Positions 15,065 to 27,783 are shown, counted from the stretch's first letter. The stretch is 64,000 nt of DNA from Nymphaea colorata (GCF_008831285.2 NC_045138.2:27809934-27873933), one strand, 5' to 3'. Notes: generated from the sequence alone by a model not told the origin. Made by a program: numbers and translations.

Positions 15065-16383
15065 GGTATCAGTACTGATGGTAATGGTATTGTTTTTGAG
15101 TTCACATTGCGCTGTTGGTATATCTTGGGGTTCATATTAGGCACTTCCGATCTGCCGTCAGAACACATACCTTGAGTTTATAGCTATGTAAGCGTTTACT
15201 TGCTTATTGTGGATTTTTAAGTGAATAGGAACTTCCTTGCGTTATGTGTAATCAGGCCTTGATACGTTTACTAATGTGGCTGATGGAAAGTGCGTGCCTA
15301 CCACATTGGTCTATCTAATGCAAATTCTGGTTGTTTGTTTCTCCCAGGGAATGTTTGATTGTCTGGATAACTTTTGCTTTTACGTAAAGGTCATTTTAAC
15401 GACACAACGACAAACAAATACTTGGCAAGCAATCTAATTTTTTTTCCACTTTTCAACTCCAAAATTCTGTCAGTTTTCTCAATCTCTTGAGGGTCTGTCG
15501 ACCACTTGGTCACAAATGGTGGCACTTTATTGTTGGTGTCCCCTCCAATTTAACGCTGCGATTAAATGGATATAATTGCACCAACATAAACTGAGGGTCT
15601 TGAATTCAACAATGTCGTGCTGGTTAACTCTTCAAGCTTGCACTCAAAAACGAAGGAAGCAATTATGGAATCTCCACACACTAGGGCCCGACTAGCTTAC
15701 TCTCATTTCTGGCCTTGTTTTGGGCAGTCCAACTACCAAACATAATGAGAAGAGGAGTTCCCACCGCTGTCCCCTATAGGACTTCGGTCCATAGTTCGGA
15801 CCAATGTAGCTCATCATCCTCTCAGACCAGTTACAGATCATCGCCTTGCTCAGCTATTACCTCACCAACCAGACGCAAACCCTCACGCAGATTCCCTCTT
15901 CAGTCTTAAGGATTCCTTCTTTTCCAATCTACATTAAAAAAAAAAAAAATCAAGTTGTATCAGTTTATCAGACCAATCTACCAACTCAGCCCAGGATCGA
16001 CGTAACTTTAGACCCTAGAGACACAAGGAAGGGGGTGGGGATCTTTCTGGTCTCTTTGGATTGCATTAACTAAATTAACGCAAACGCATGCACGCAAATT
16101 GGAAGCAACACGGTCTTAGCAGTATTAGATGAACAGATATGTCCGACTGTCGGGAGGAATTTGGCTATGATGCAGTTGTCTAAGATGATGCAGGCCTAGC
16201 GACTGCCATCAAGATCACAAGCGGCTGACTCAACTAGTGCCAGATCAGACTCGGACATGATCAAGACTGCAAGTTTCGGCAAGGCACTTCTTTCGCCTGT
16301 GGATTGAGTCTGAATTCGTAACGTCCACCTCCACGAAACATGAATGTTTCCAATTCCAAGAGGATATGGGGGCGTGAAAGGAT
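15065..16383. other. Stretch between repeat copy A and the uL29m pseudogene
   Basis: No gene recognised. The first bases, GGTATCAG, resemble the start of a retroelement primer-binding site. The rest shows no retrotransposon protein and no clear repeat. Confidence 0.5.
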
Positions 16384-16976
16384 TCATAGAGCATTTATCA
16401 TCCTTTTCATCTCAAAGGACCTCCTAAGATCAAGGATCTACTATTGCCCTCTCTGCGAGTACATGCTTGATGCGACACGACTTCCTCACCTGGAACAAAA
16501 AAAAAAAAAGTTCACTGTTCCACACAGATTGTCCAAAAACAGAACTCCAACATTGAATACCCTGGTTTTGTGTGTGTGTGCAAGAGAAAGGGGTGGGGGG
16601 GAGAGAGAGAGAGAGTCCTCTTCTCTTACCCACCAAAGGGATGGGATTTGAAGCAGCGGAATTGTTTAGTGGGATCTACTACCACATTTCCTGGAAGTAG
16701 CAGAAAGATAACAGGACCAGCCAGGGATGAGAATTCACCTTTTATTTACAGAATGCAAATATATTATGCTGTGGAAGATGTTCAACTAAAGGCGTACCAA
16801 GAGATCATTGAAGAGATGACCATCACGCCAAAATTTGTGATAGGTACTAAAACAAAACAAAGAATGTACAGCCTTTATGAAGTCCCAACAACTTCCTGAA
16901 AAGAACTTAGATGGCATCACATAAAGGTTCATCAAAATTTTGCAGTAGCTATAACTCTCCTACATAGTACAGCAAA

Positions 16977-17286
16977 TCTATATGTGAGCCTAACTTCAAA
17001 CAACACCGTGGAAGCTATTTTATTTTTGGCAATTCGATATAGTAATATACGTTACAAAGCTAGAGATTGAGGTGGTGTTTGGGACGCTTGGATGAGGTGC
17101 CAGCGACACATGTCTAAAATGTTCAGCAGTTTCTATATGTGAGCCTAACTTCAAACAACACCGTGGAAGCTATTTTATTTTTGGCAATTCGATATAGTAA
17201 TATACGTTACAAAGCTAGAGATTGAGGTGGTGTTTGGGACGCTTGGATGAGGTGCCAGCGACACATGTCTAAAATGTTCAGCAGTT
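16977..17286. repeat. Exact 155-bp tandem duplication
   Basis: The segment 16977-17131 is repeated at 17132-17286; I found no mismatch between the copies by eye. It lies in intron 2 of the uL29m pseudogene. Identity means a recent event, or an assembly artefact. Each unit contains the phrase GGTGTTTGGGACGCTTGG, typical of small inverted-repeat elements. Confidence 0.92.
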
Positions 17287-18249
17287 TAAGACAGAGTTGG
17301 CATATCCCACTTCTTCTGTATCATCTTCAGAAGTGGGATACAACTAATGAGACACGCATGAAGAAATTAACTAAAACATGAACGAAGTATCATTGACACA
17401 AAATTCAGTATTTGTTTGCACCACTTTACTATTGAGTCATTGAGACAAAGTCGTCTAAATAGTACATTTGGACACTGTTAGAGCAAAACAAACAGCCGAG
17501 ATGAGACCATACCTTGGGAACGCGCTCTGGATTGGAAAATCGGAGGTTTTGGGCATGGAGCATTTGACACAGAGTCATGAGCATGTTCTTCTCCTTCAAA
17601 AGAACATACCATAGTTTATGAAGATCATCACATGATTTAAGACGCAAATTCAGAGGCCTTCCAACTTCGACCTGAAAAATCCACATAACATTTAGTAATG
17701 CAACTAAAGTTCTTGCCTTATTCACCAATAACGCGAAGGCAGAAAAGAAGGGAAAAGCAAGTGGCCTATTTGAATAAAGCAACCAGGAAAAACAAATTAT
17801 AAACATGTTTTATAATTGGAATAAATGTCCAACCAGGAAATGCAGCTCGTGAGAAAATAAATCTGCCCGCATGCTTGAAATAAGTATGTAAATATGGACT
17901 ACTAAAAATGTTTAAAAGTGGTTAATAGCAAGGGAGCTGCAGAAAAAAAAAAAAAGAAAAAAAAAGATCGTTAATAAATTCAATGCAAACGTGAAAATAT
18001 TGGAGGATGTTTATAAACTAATTCCCAAACAGACACTTCACCAGTGAAAACAATTAAACATCCTTGGAAGACCGTTTCCACTTATAAAAAGGAAAATACT
18101 TGGAGAATTTCCACAATTTATTCATGATTTTTCGCCTTTCTTTTAGGTGTAATAAAGAGAAAAAGAGAAAAGCGAAAAGAGAGAGAGAGAGATTGATTCA
18201 ACATTACTAGTTCAACAGGATACAGGATGTTGGAGCTCCTACAAAGAAA

Positions 18250-18588
18250 CATTGTCACAAAAAACACTGTTTTTTTTAAAAAAACGCGTATTTAACTCCA
18301 AAAACAGTTCTACCGTATAATACCCATACTATTCTCATTTTTTTGAAAAAAACATAAAAAAACGTGTATAATACCCGTATAATACTCGTATTATACGTTA
18401 TTTTCCCGTTTTTTGCCTTTTTTTTATTAATTATTATTTTTATAATTTTTAAGATGTATTAAATGTTTAATTTTTAAAAAAAATTTGCCGAACTTTTTCC
18501 GTTTTATTCCCGATATATAAAACTTTACCGTATTATACTCGTTTTTTTTCTCGCCGTTTAATACCCGTCCCCGTTTTTTGTGACAATG
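18250..18588. mobile_element. MITE-like element with perfect 16-bp inverted ends
   Basis: Left end CATTGTCACAAAAAAC (18250-18265) and right end GTTTTTTGTGACAATG (18573-18588) are exact inverted repeats. The interior is AT-rich with repeated ATAATACCCGTAT-like phrases and has no coding capacity. CTACAAA occurs on both sides (18239-18245 and 18589-18595), but four bases lie between it and the left end, so the target duplication is uncertain. It sits in intron 1 of the uL29m pseudogene. Confidence 0.8.
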
Positions 18589-19326
18589 CTACAAACAACA
18601 AAATCACATACAAAAGCATCGGATGGATAAATCCATGAAAAGCAGAAATAGGAAGTACAGTAGTGGTAACGACAGACTATCAAAACCCCATATAGAATAA
18701 CAAACATATCTCCCATATATCCAGCATAGTTCCTGGGAAGAAACAATACATTCCAACACCATGAATGCTATTTTGCAAAAAACTCACCCAACGAGGGTTT
18801 GAGACCATTAGCAGGATCGTGTCACCCAAAAAACATCATCTGGAAGGCTCTTCAACCCTGCTGCCATAGGGGACTAATAACCTTATCAATCAAGAACACC
18901 CCGAAGAAAGATCATTTATTAAAACCTAGAATCACTATCATCAAAAGAGTCAACTCTATATCATGAAACAGCAAGAAGCCTTGCATCCATTGAGATCCAT
19001 ACAATAGACTTGTACCCTATCCTTCTCGTGGGCCATAGGAAGCTATTGTGGACAGACCATATTTGTGTCTAGAAAACTAATACCCCAGCTTGCTAATTAA
19101 AATAAACTTCAGTCTTTCCCACCCTGGTAGACCTTCTGATGGGAGCAATAGTAGCAGGCAGACGTCTCCTAGAAGCTTATTGACAGCGGAAGCTTGAACG
19201 ACCGCAAGCCTGTCAGCCAACCCACCTTCCAACTCGGCCACCTAAGCCAAAGGTAAATACCACTTGAAGCAAAGCAAAAGGAATTTAGTGATTGGAAGGC
19301 CAAATGTTGGTTTCTGGTGTTGCGCA

Positions 19327-19427
19327 GGAGCTTGATGTTCAGGGACTAAGGGTGGTGATGAGTTAGGGAGCTGCACGGGAGAGTGACGTTCAAGGACCGA
19401 AGCCCACGATCAGTCAGGGAGCAGTGC

Positions 19428-19471
<44 letters not shown>
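19327..19471. repeat. Diverged ~53-bp tandem pair followed by (AG)n
   Basis: Two imperfect units (GAGCTTGATGTTCAGGGAC... and GAGTGACGTTCAAGGACC...) run from about 19327 to 19430. An (AG)n tract of about 41 bp follows to 19471. Both lie in intron 1 of the uL29m pseudogene. Confidence 0.65.
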
Positions 19472-19475
<4 letters not shown>

Positions 19476-20700
19476 TGACATTATTGACAAATCGATTTAT
19501 AAAATGTGGCCTGTGAAAATTTTCTTTTAAGAAATTATCTGTCGAGAAATTGTGCAACATCTAACAATATTCTTCACTTTTCAACACTTAAGTTAATTAA
19601 AACCAAAGACCTCAAGAGGCACATTTGAAACTTTGATTCCTGAACTATATGAGATCCAGGAGTCCTGTTTCTTCAAAAATGCAGAAAGGAGTGCCTCGGG
19701 TCATTTTGTTAATCCATGTCATGCACAATTCCTTCAGCCAACGATGTTGGTAAACATATTCAACAAACACTAGTACACATCTAATGATGTTTAGAATGAA
19801 GTTCATCAAGTACTTGGACTCAATAATCAAACTCGTAGCGATGCCTACAAGGTAATGCTGAACCAACTAGGCAGGAAAAAGTGAAGCGGTTCAATTGCAT
19901 ACATTAAACAGTTTTCAATTAAGTAATCATCAAGAATAACACAACCAACCAAATGCAATCAAGATGACGTCGTCCATTTAGAGATGAACACGATGTGGAA
20001 GCATCAACAAAGGGGGAGAAAACAAAAAGCAAAATCAAATGATCCTACCATAAACAACAGGTTTGTCAACTTCTTCGCTTCAATCTGCCTCGAAAAATTC
20101 TTCAAGTGGATTGTGTGCAACGTTAGATGAAACAGCTGGAGCAGCTGAAGCTTCAGCCTTTACTGCAGCAAAAGGCGCCCTTCCATACTCCATTCCAAGA
20201 GTCGGTGAAGTTAACATGATTCCAATCTACAATAATTAACTTAAAAAATAAGTAACAACAAAAATGGCTTTTTAAACAAAAACGCAGAAAAGGATATCAG
20301 AGAACAACATGTCTCCTGAAGCATTCTCTTGTTGTAATTGAGATACTGGAAACGCCAAGTTGCTCCGGTGAGAGAGGGCCATAGATTGAGAAAGGCCGCA
20401 CCTTACGATAGGAGGAGAACACTGGTGGATGGAGGCCGGTAGCAGAAGGGCGGGTCGTTGTTGGATGTTCCCTTGCTGCGGTAGAAGGCCTATCCTGAAT
20501 CTGTGAAGTCGATGCTCTAACAGGCAAAAGAAAGAAGAATGTCAACAAATAAAACCCGTACATAGAACAGATAAAGGCCACCGTAGCCATCGCCCCTTAG
20601 TGACGGCTGACAGCATCCGAGCCCCGAGCGAGAGAGAGAGAGAGGGTGAGAGGATGGTGAATACCTGGCGGTGAGTTCTGCACTCGCTGCCGCCGGGTAC

Positions 20701-20810
20701 TGCCGCAAAAAGGGATCAAGGTGAAGCGCAGCTGCCGCAACGAGGGATGAAGGTGAAAGGCAGCTGCCGCAACGAGGGATGAAGGTGAAATGCAGCTGCC
20801 GTGAACAGGG
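20701..20810. repeat. 32-bp minisatellite, about 3.4 copies
   Basis: Units start at 20701, 20733, 20765 and 20797 (partial), each beginning TGCCG; units 2 and 3 differ by one base. It is followed at once by a (GA)n tract at 20821-20865. The stretch lies upstream of the uL29m pseudogene and is GC-richer than its surroundings. Confidence 0.85.
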
Positions 20811-20815
20811 ACCTG

Positions 20816-20820
<5 letters not shown>

Positions 20821-20865
<45 letters not shown>
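20821..20865. repeat. (AG)n microsatellite
   Basis: About 22 uninterrupted AG units. Frames across it give Leu-Ser or Glu-Arg runs and are artefacts of the repeat. Confidence 0.95.
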
Positions 20866-20868
<3 letters not shown>

Positions 20869-21052
20869 TAATACCAAATTCCCCTTGAAATGTGGGCTGG
20901 GATATCATTTGAACAGTGGAATCCACGGCCAGCAAACACTTATCGGTAGTGTTTGGCAGCACCAGGAACAAAATCTTGGGATCAACATCTGAAGATTTTG
21001 ATCCTGGAATCATTGGAATGGGGATTTGGATCGCCATTCCAAAAACAAGGTG

Positions 21053-22967
21053 TGTATGACTGAGTAGGATGCAGAAAACGGAAAATAAATATTGTTAATC
21101 CATGTATTTTTTCATGACACTGAAGAAATTCCAAACGTCCAAAACGCAGATATATATCCAATAGCAGGGCATGTAGACATGGTCTTCCAGACCACAAATC
21201 ATACTTAATTAAATGAAAAATGGACCCTTTTCTCCAAAATTCACAGATCTGCATATAAATGGATGCTTTTATTGTTTTCTCTAGTCTTCCATTCGCAAGA
21301 GCCGCATTTATTTCAACAGCATGGAAAGGAAAAGAGAAAAACAAGAAAATTGTTGAAGAGGGAGAACACTGCATTATATCATTTTAGTGCCATAATATCA
21401 TTCAACATTTAGACATGTTTCTCATCTTCAATTTCCCAACTTTGTCGTGTAAGCTCTGTGGACAAGCTCCATCAACCTTGTGCGACTCCAGATTCACATG
21501 GGCTGCAGTAGTCTGTAGGCCTACCAATTAACAAATCTGATCATGATCGACTTGTTCTGCAGAGAGGCTAACAATAGCGAGTGTAAGATAGTTTGGGCTC
21601 AGTCTGGTTTGTTCCAAATGCAGTCAAGGTTTGTTTTGCCAGGAGAATGCCTACATCTTGGAGAAGCTAAGAGATATGCAATTATTTCTGCAGTCAATCA
21701 TACAGTGGATTCAATCAGGACCAGGATCTGCTAATCATGATTATGGGACTGTAACTCTGTAGAAATAAATAAATTTTGGTTCCACAGTCCACAGCTGCAA
21801 TCCACATAAGCAGTACTTTACAATTAAGAGGGCACATAGGGTGTGCTTATAGCGGCAGTTATAGAATGCAATTAAGGAAACAATGTCAAGCCCGTAGTCT
21901 CTTACACTCAGCATCTCTCATTAATGGATTTCAATAGCACAACAAAGTTGAGTTAAAAAGAATAATTCTCCAGTCTGGCAATTGCTCAGTGAAAGCTTCC
22001 TTTTGTGATGTATTATCATTTACACAATAGCTGAAGAGGCAACTGAGCCGTGCTTCGAAAAATAACTCATAAGACTAAACGCCGTCCTTTCTGCACATCT
22101 GTGGCAACTCAGATTATAATAGTTTAAGGATAATTTCCAAATACAAAGCCGCAGCTCACTCTTGGGAATATGAAAAAAGGAACTACAAAGAGCCTCCAAT
22201 GGCGCCTTTCATTTGACAGGGGGTGACCTCTGAAAGTCATTGAGTTGAAGAAACAGCAGAAGTTCATAAACAAGATGAAATTGGAAGTGTTTTGATCCCT
22301 GTTGTCGTTAACGGAACAGGATTGATAACCAAATGGCATCTCCCTTTTAGACAACATGCAAGTTGTGGTTTCCAAACTCAATGAAAATGATTGGAAAATA
22401 TTCGATATAGACATTAGTGGGTGGCTGTCCAATCATACCCTGGTATGCTTGCCTGATTTTCTTGGCTAAGCCGGTGCCAATAAGTAATTCCTCCTTACAT
22501 AATGCAGCCAAACTGAAAACCTCCTCACATTCAGCATATTCCACTAGGCACTGTATGGAAGCAAGGTATTACACTAGCCAATCGGAAGCATATTGTGGCC
22601 TTCACCAGGCATTCTGATGTTTGGAAGCAAAAATGTTGATAATCAAGTCCATTGCTTTCATGTGCATGGTTTCACTGCTTCCAACAAGTGCGTAAGAAGG
22701 GCCATCAAGCTCCCTTCTTCGCTTCAGCAGAACTACCAGAAAAATGAAAAAAGACTCAACGAAGGGATTAATCCCTAGCTTTAAATGAGAGACAATATGA
22801 ATGTTTCTTTATGTCAAATAAGATCAGTATAGCCATAGGAACTAGGAGTTCTTAAAAGGCAGTTGTGCGTCTAAAGGAAAATCCTTCCAATCTTTCTTGA
22901 GAGTCCTTACTTCCAATTTGTCATATCTTCTAAAATTGTTCCCACTGTAGCCAGTGATCAATACACA
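21053..22967. repeat. Large diverged direct repeat, copy B (about 1.9 kb)
   Basis: Second copy of the repeat at 12648-15064, same orientation, about 8.4 kb away, shorter by several deletions. It begins at TGTATGACTG and similarity ends at ACACA (22967). Open frames in it are not shared intact with copy A. The uL29m pseudogene lies between the two copies. Confidence 0.75.
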
Positions 22968-22974
22968 GGCCTGC

Positions 22975-25578
22975 CCACGTTTGTCTCTCAATGGTTGGAA
23001 CCAAATCCCCAAGTTCAACGGGAACTGGAAGATTTCATGTTAATGTATATGGGACTGCTCACAATGTGCTCTAATTATAAAGCCTAATTACTCCAGGGCC
23101 AAGGCATGTGCAAGTGCTTCATGTAGCAGTTTAAAGGCTCTGCCTCAAGTTAGCATGTGCAACTTGTAAAGGTCATCAAACTGACTAGAAGGCACAAGCT
23201 GGAAATCTACAAGAGGCTTCTCTTGGCTCCTGGATATACTCTTGACAGTTTTTACCAAGCATGGATCTACCAATCTGTGCCTTCAAATCGATCGGATTGA
23301 TCATGACACGTAAGATTATTAATACCTAAGGTGACAGAAGTATGATCGGCTTAATCATGAGCTTGATCCCACTGGTAACGTGAATTAGACAAACGGCTAA
23401 GAAGGTAGAATTATGCCAATATTAGTACCTGCATCAAAATTTTCATAACTGTCAATTATCAGCTATTAATGTAAGAATATTTGCTTAGTCGATGCCCCCC
23501 TGGATTCTTTCTCAAGCATAAGAGTATGAAGCGTGCGGACGAGGAAGAGAGGTTCTGAAAGGCATAGTAATGCACAAAAATGTCAACTGGTGGGTATTGC
23601 TCCACATTTCAGTATGGAACTTATAGTTGGTCTACAACAAGATGATGTTTCATGGTAGTGCATCAAGGACCAAGGACCTCAGAATACATGCCTTCACGAA
23701 TTATTCTCTTGGGAAAATGGTGTTGTATAGGGCTAAAAGTTACTCCACTTAGAATAAGAGGTGCATTCATGTAATCTGTGAACAGGTACCGAGTCTCTCT
23801 CACACCAGCTTCATTTCAACCATAAAATGGAAAAGAAAAAGATTATGAAAAATCACCTAACATTCGAGTGAATAACAAATTACAGTCAAACTTCTGAAAG
23901 CTAAACGCTCAAACTTTTGGGAGAAATTCTCAAGAAGCCGCCTACTGAACCAAAGCATTAACTTTTTTTATACAGAATGAGAAAAACACTCTTTCTAGGA
24001 ACAAAAGCACGTTTCTTCAGCCAAAGGAACAATAGTTGTTTATGAGGGATATTTATCATTTTACACGATTTTTTTTTTTTTTGGTAGGCAGCTCTTTGAA
24101 AGTTCCTTTGAAAAATTGAACATTTATATGTTAAATTTTAGAAGTTGATCAGTGATTTATTATTTGCTCAAATATTAATTGTCTTTTAGTACTTTTTTTC
24201 AATAGGAAAAATAAAAAGTAAGTAGAAAGGTTACGGGTCAAATAACCAGAATACACTTTACTCCTTTGTTAATAAATCCCAAAATATCTAGACCGAACCT
24301 AGTCCTGGATCCTAGGTAGTAAAGAAGTTTAACTACCAGTTCAGTGGCTAGTTTGAGTTTGAAAAATAAATTATCCCACGGAAAGGACCTTATCCTATGG
24401 GATGAAATGGCTGTGATCTGACTACCATAAGCTTGGCTAGGAATGGGAAGAAGTTGGAATGTTCCTGATAGTTGGCTGGCTAAGATACGGATTTGAAGCC
24501 ATGAAGTGGATCCAGAGGTCAGGTTCCATCCTAGCACCCAACATGAAGATGGTCAATTCCTCCAGACTGGGGCAATTCTGCAGAGTGGCATAACCCAGGT
24601 GGATCTTGATTTCTATCCAACCTGATTTTTCTGGAGCGCCACTCATGTCCTTGTACCATTTAGATGATCTAGTGTGGCAATGTTATGGATCTTGATCTGA
24701 TCCCAAGTTTGGACTCCAATGTTTAGAACGGAATATGCCTATTCATGCATACAACTTCGTGATTCGGTAAGAGGTTGAGACCGCCAAAGCCTCCCCCACC
24801 CTCGGGTCCAAGGCTGCTTCAGGACCTACGGTTACTCGCATCAGCTTGAGAGTAACACCTGTCACTGTTTGCAGTTTAGAGGAATAGCACCCACTTTGGA
24901 GTATGACTATGATCTAATGCAAATTAAGGTGCATGGACAACCAGCCATATCCAGACTGTGAATCAGATACTAGTTTCCTTATCAGATCTAAGCAGTACAG
25001 GTGGTAAGCAGGGGACTTGAAGGGTACCAAACCGCATATTGAACTCTGCTTTGCCACACTGCCGTCCTGCTACTGCTTGTCGGTCGGGGGCGGGGCTTGC
25101 CCTCAATTCAGAATACAAAAATGCACGATCAACCAAATAGTTGCTAATTTTTGTTGTCTTTTCATTCCACAACCTTGGAACGGAAATCCTCATGTGATCG
25201 GGCACGTTAGGTGAAGTAATGTTCAGGGCATGCTGTTGTGTTTGAAGGGAGTAGAGAAGATGTGTGCAGCTGGATTTCCAAATCGTAAAAGCATCACGGC
25301 CAATCACTCATCAATGAACATGAACAAGCAGGTTCATGCAAAATACGTTTTCTCTAATAGCATCATATGCCATATTGTAGCAATTTTCGCTATTATATTT
25401 ACTAGCAATGTCAGGTTACGTAATACTGTATAACTAAAGCCAGTCTGATATACGGTAAATAGGTCTACATAGGCATAGTAACTGAAATTATTATAAAAAG
25501 ATTAGCAGTTGTCCATTATAACTGGTTTGAGTGTCCTAGCTTGACAATAAAAAAAGAAACAAAAGTTGGTAAAACTTT
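22975..25578. other. Gene-free region before the TRIM
   Basis: No gene or bounded element recognised. Open frames of about 100 codons at 24238-24537 and 24963-25307 (minus) have no family signature and no splice support. A poly-T tract lies at 24069-24082. Confidence 0.5.
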
Positions 25579-25581
25579 TTA

Positions 25582-26001
25582 TAACAACCCGACCCACTCC
25601 GATATAAGGGCGATTTCAGTTCCAATCCTAAAAAAGCTAGGAACCAAGACAATCATCTCATTAAAGCCTCCCTTTATAATCCCTTGAAGATCTCTCACAA
25701 TCTTCGATACGGGACTAAACATCTGGGGTGTTACAATCCACCCCCCTTAAGGCACACGCGTCCGCGCGTGTGGGACCCTAGGTCCGAGTGTTGAAACTGC
25801 TCTGATACCATTATAACAACCCGACCCACTCCCGGGCTCGGGCCCCTGGTTCGACGGATCCCAACCCGCCCCCTAGTGATTTCGGTTCCAATCCTAAAAA
25901 AGCTAAGAACCAGAACAATCATCTCATTAAAGCCTCCCTTTATAAGCCCTTGAAGATCCCTCACAATCTTCGATACGAGACTAAACATCTGGGGTGTTAC
26001 A
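25582..26001 (-). mobile_element. TRIM (miniature LTR retrotransposon)
   Basis: Read on the minus strand: 5' LTR 26001-25814 (188 bp, starting TGTAACACCCC), three bases, then PBS TGGTATCAGAGC (25810-25799), exactly the site complementary to initiator tRNA-Met. A short interior of about 60 bp follows, then a purine tract AAGGGGGGTGGAT (25748-25736) and the 3' LTR 25735-25582 (154 bp). The 3' LTR lacks a GC-rich block of about 35 bp. There is no gag or pol, so it must be moved in trans. Target duplication is unclear in the T-rich flanks. Related copies lie at 45404-45880 and 61993-62224. Confidence 0.92.
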
Positions 26002-26003
26002 AT

Positions 26004-27752
26004 TTTAGCACAGTGTCGAATGGACTATACATAACAGTTGTAGTATAGTTTTATCCTAATATTCGCTCCACCCATCAAATAGTTATGTCGCTCCAACCAT
26101 CAAACCATTTATGTCATAAAAGATGTATATGCTTGATAATATACAAGGCAAGTACCATTAGACTCTTGGATTGCTGTGGCCGCTTGGGTAGGAAGTTTTT
26201 TTTTTTTTTACCTCCTTTCTAGATCTCATTGAATAGATTACTCTAAAAAACCACACTGTACTCTGGCTGCTTGTTCTTGAACTCTCAAACGATCAAATCA
26301 AGTAGTCAAGAGGTGTCTTTGTTTCTTTCTCACTTCCTCTTCCACCCTGATCTTGATGTTTCATGGTCTCTCTACATTTGAAAGAAAAAGGGGGACATTT
26401 GATGCGTAACAAACGTTTTTTACCCCTTCCGTTTCTTAAAAATTTTATGCCATTCTTCTTGTTTGCTTGCTCATTGCTATCAGTTAGGCAGAAGTGCTGC
26501 TTCTGTCATACAGCTGCATCACTCCTCACCTATTTCATTGCCTTCCTATGGAAAAAAACAACAAAGAGGTTGTAGAATCGTTTGTCTTTTCTAGAGCATG
26601 GCACACAAGGAAGTTTTTAAATGGATATAAGTTGCTCCTCTTGGCATGCTGATTTGTTCCTTGAGTTTTAAAATGCTTCGCCCATAAAGAAAAACAGAAT
26701 GAAGGTGTAAGCTTGGGGTAGGAAAAGAAGAATTGATGTAATTTGTCTAAATAAACTGGACACATTAACACTGATGAGTTACTTACTAAATCGGATTGGT
26801 TGGCGGATGATGTAAATTGTTTGAACTCCGATAATCTTTACACATTTAAAATTGGGTTCGGTTTTGAGTTTGGTATGGCGAGAAGACTAAAATTACGAAA
26901 CCAAAATCCTAAGTGTTCACATCTATCGCTAGTTGGGTCTGCGAGTGCTATATGTTATTCCTTCCCATATGGCAAAACAGAAGATCTTCCATATTGCAGT
27001 GTTGTTCTTCTTCACATACTATTGAACAGTCCAAGGGAAAATCTGGTGTCCACCTTATACAGCAGCTCTATGCTTGCCTTCATCTCTTCTAAAATCTCTT
27101 TTTTCTGCACAGGCCAAATATGGTGTTCCTATAATAAACATTTTCTCCCATGGCGAATAAGAGGACCATTTGACTTTGTGTATCTTTATCTTCACAGTTT
27201 TCCTATGAAAAATTTCGTTGTTTTGGATTCTCTTAATCAAAGTGGTAGACGGAAATGGCGTGCTAGGTTGAGTCCATGAGAATCAAAAGTTCAATCGTCG
27301 TTTTTCTTACAACATGATATATATTTCTTTTTCGTGTCAAAAAACTTAGGCTGTCTATTTCAATTTGGTTGTTGGAAGATCCTGCACACCGGTCAGATTC
27401 GGGCGATTTAAATATTCAGTTAAAAGCACCATGTTGGTCGCATTAATGGATCCAATTCGACAAGCGTTGAGATTCCAATTGCAAGTTTTTGTTTCTTATG
27501 CAACATTTCTTTGTACATGGTCAATTTTCAAAACATCACGATGAGTGGTGGAGCCTGCACATATGGACCAGGGCAGCAAATCCGGTTCTTGATTGCCAAA
27601 ATACTTGTAATAAATAAAAACGGGACGTTTTGCTTCTTCTGAGCTAAAAATTTATATATTTGCCTCCCCTTTCCGAAATTTCTCGCTCAGCCGACTGAAA
27701 CTACATATAAACTTCTACTGCACCACTTGTAAAAGATACATACAAATAAGTT

Positions 27753-27783
<31 letters not shown>

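Larger units (their letters stand above)
16384..20217 (-). pseudogene. MRPL47: Pseudogene of mitochondrial ribosomal protein uL29m (MRPL47)
   Basis: Three exon remnants on the minus strand keep GT-AG borders: 20217-20049, 17671-17513 and 16489-16384. They match the plant uL29m family, a mitochondrial large-subunit protein: NPLEEFFEAD and DKPVVYG, then DDLHKLWYVLLKEKNMLMT and HAQNLRF, then CRIKHVLAERA and, after a frame slip, FEMKRMINAL before TGA. Lesions: in-frame TGA at 20082-20080 where relatives have Arg (CGA to TGA would explain it); an extra T near 17646-17650; an extra T near 16436; loss of the Met codon usual between VRKS and CRIK. Changes such as DDLHKLW preceded by Cys for Trp also suggest relaxed selection. 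Retained introns make it a duplicated rather than processed copy. It lies between two large direct repeats. Sequencing error could cause the single-T insertions but hardly all lesions. Confidence 0.87.

Noticed and set aside
20517-21037. Overlapping minus-strand open frames of 140 and 146 codons
   Set aside because: Their length comes from the (AG)n tract and the 32-bp minisatellite, which read open in all frames; the Leu-Ser runs are repeat artefacts.
26800-27279. 159-codon open frame on the plus strand
   Set aside because: No domain, signal or splice context was recognised, and the composition is like that of translated random AT-rich DNA.
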